DNA of 64,000 nucleotides from Pseudoalteromonas sp. A25 (lineage in GTDB: Bacteria; Pseudomonadota; Gammaproteobacteria; Enterobacterales; Alteromonadaceae): NCBI RefSeq assembly GCF_009176705.1, contig NZ_AP021847.1:548501-612500 (forward strand). Direction: 5' to 3'. The notes under the pieces were generated by a model. It did no database searches. It was not told the DNA's origin and saw only the letters and a list, made by a program, of their open reading frames with translations. Shown in pieces: positions 63,235 to 64,000 of this stretch (positions within the stretch are counted from its first letter, which is position 1; each line of letters opens with the position of its first letter). The translations under genes and the position numbers were made by a program.

Positions 63235-64000
63235 TTAGTGGCCGTAAATGCGAAGTGACCAATCTTTTAAAACACCTAGGTCAGCATTGTTGTTACCGTT
63301 GGTGCCAAAGAAGCCTCTACTTGGATGGTAAATCAAGGTACGGCTGGTACCTTTATCCGTATCAAGTACTTTAATCGTCCAGTTACCTTGCGATTGCTCA
63401 CCATAGAAGTGATGACTTAACATAACAGTATCAGTATACCCACCATCAGTGCCATTTAAGAAACCCGTTCTCGCACTCATTACAACACTGCGCGTGCCTG
63501 AAGGAGAAGTAAGTTCAATCGCCAAATCACGTAGCCGCGTATGATCAATGTTAACTTTTAATTGTACCGCTTCAATGGTTAGGTTCTCATCAACCGCCAT
63601 TGTGCTTTGCGCACCAGACAAATCCGCATCTGGGATGGTTACATTCGCGCTTTTCTCTTGCCAGTCTGTGATTTGTAACTCAGGCAAAGAAACACTCGTA
63701 AACAGCGCTTTGTAAACCGCTTCATCGATATTAACCGCACCTAGCCCATAAAAGTTATGATAGTTATAACCAGCAGCGTTAGTTTGCCAAGCTGGGATCG
63801 CATCATAGCTTAGTGTTTCACCAGACGCTGATTCAAAGTTTAACGTAACCCCCTCATGCTGAGGGTCAACTTTACGTGCTGTTGTCGCTAACAAATGGCG
63901 CACTGTTCTTGCACTAAGTGCAGGGTTTGCAGACATTACTGTCGCAACCGCACCAGCCGTATTTGGCGCAGCAGATGACGTTCCATTCATGACCCCTGTA
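63235..64000 (-). CDS. Kexin-like S8 serine protease with P domain (3' part only)
   Basis: Partial: the gene enters from the right edge, and about 255 C-terminal residues are visible. The first residues are TGVMNGTSSAAPNTAGAVATV, where GTSSAAP carries the catalytic Ser of subtilases. A P/proprotein-convertase domain of about 140 residues follows, with VNIDHTRLRDLAIELTSPSGT and GNWTIKVLDTDKGTSRTL, ending LKDWSLRIYGH. The Ser at GTS plus a P domain is the kexin subfamily (as in Aeromonas ASP). It would be a secreted protease. The chaperone-like gene follows 11 nt downstream. Confidence 0.9.
   Translation of the reverse strand, partial: TGVMNGTSSAAPNTAGAVATVMSANPALSARTVRHLLATTARKVDPQHEGVTLNFESASGETLSYDAIPAWQTNAAGYNYHNFYGLGAVNIDEAVYKALFTSVSLPELQITDWQEKSANVTIPDADLSGAQSTMAVDENLTIEAVQLKVNIDHTRLRDLAIELTSPSGTRSVVMSARTGFLNGTDGGYTDTVMLSHHFYGEQSQGNWTIKVLDTDKGTSRTLIYHPSRGFFGTNGNNNADLGVLKDWSLRIYGH

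Overview
The window looks like chromosomal DNA of a marine gammaproteobacterium, most likely Pseudoalteromonas or a close relative. The basis is an AT-leaning, gene-dense sequence, a chloride-dependent GH13 alpha-amylase that aligns residue for residue with the P. haloplanktis enzyme including a C-terminal extension, a DUF2999 protein, a secreted GH19 chitinase, and a kexin-like S8 protease followed by a small chaperone-like gene. No rRNA, tRNA, CRISPR array, intact insertion sequence or prophage was seen.

Layout. 0.1-9.4 kb: TPR histidine kinase, choloylglycine-hydrolase-type amidase, MarR regulator divergent from a small membrane protein, serine hydrolase, an amidohydrolase/threonine aldolase operon and a LysR regulator. 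9.5-12.8 kb: two transcription units (an FMN reductase; a 27-residue peptide plus a glyoxalase-fold protein), each behind a MerR-type promoter with a 19-bp spacer, around a DUF6058-like gene, a GFA-like protein and a cupin. 12.9-19.8 kb: acyltransferase, ctlX plus an AGCS symporter with a divergent Lrp-type regulator, a solute-binding protein, a duplicated DUF417 membrane protein, a trypsin-like protease. 19.9-25.2 kb: feoAB, DUF2999, LysE exporter, acetyltransferase, TPR protein. 25.2-35.0 kb: alpha-amylase, HxlR regulator/SDR pair, tsaC, a histone-deacetylase-like amidohydrolase, fpr and TPR proteins. 35.1-39.4 kb: nucleoside salvage, with deoB-deoD divergent from udk-nupC around two matching palindromes. 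39.4-42.1 kb: a large membrane-anchored STAND-type ATPase with near-identical 120-bp repeats. 42.3-50.5 kb: acetyltransferases, LysE, an RsmB-type methyltransferase, a candidate small RNA, chitinase, an FAD oxidoreductase and a beta-helix protein. 50.5-52.1 kb: two unknown genes and a decayed copy of the beta-helix gene's 3' end. 52.3-57.2 kb: an XRE/DUF3612 regulator divergent from a stand-alone domain related to malate synthase G, then kynA-kynU and a DMT-transporter remnant. 57.2-64.0 kb: M20 and DUF885 peptidases, a beta-propeller protein, a RiPP-precursor-like peptide, and the protease/chaperone pair running off the right edge.

Most of the window is metabolic and surface/secretion functions in small operons, each with its own local regulator. 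The least explained parts are (i) the DUF3612 regulator, its three 14-bp-spaced repeats, the malate-synthase-domain protein and a 58-residue gene at 52.3-54.6 kb; (ii) the peptide precursor at 62.3-62.6 kb; (iii) the palindrome-controlled small RNA candidate at 45 kb; and (iv) the STAND ATPase. All functional assignments come from reading the sequence and from remembered family motifs; no database search was run.
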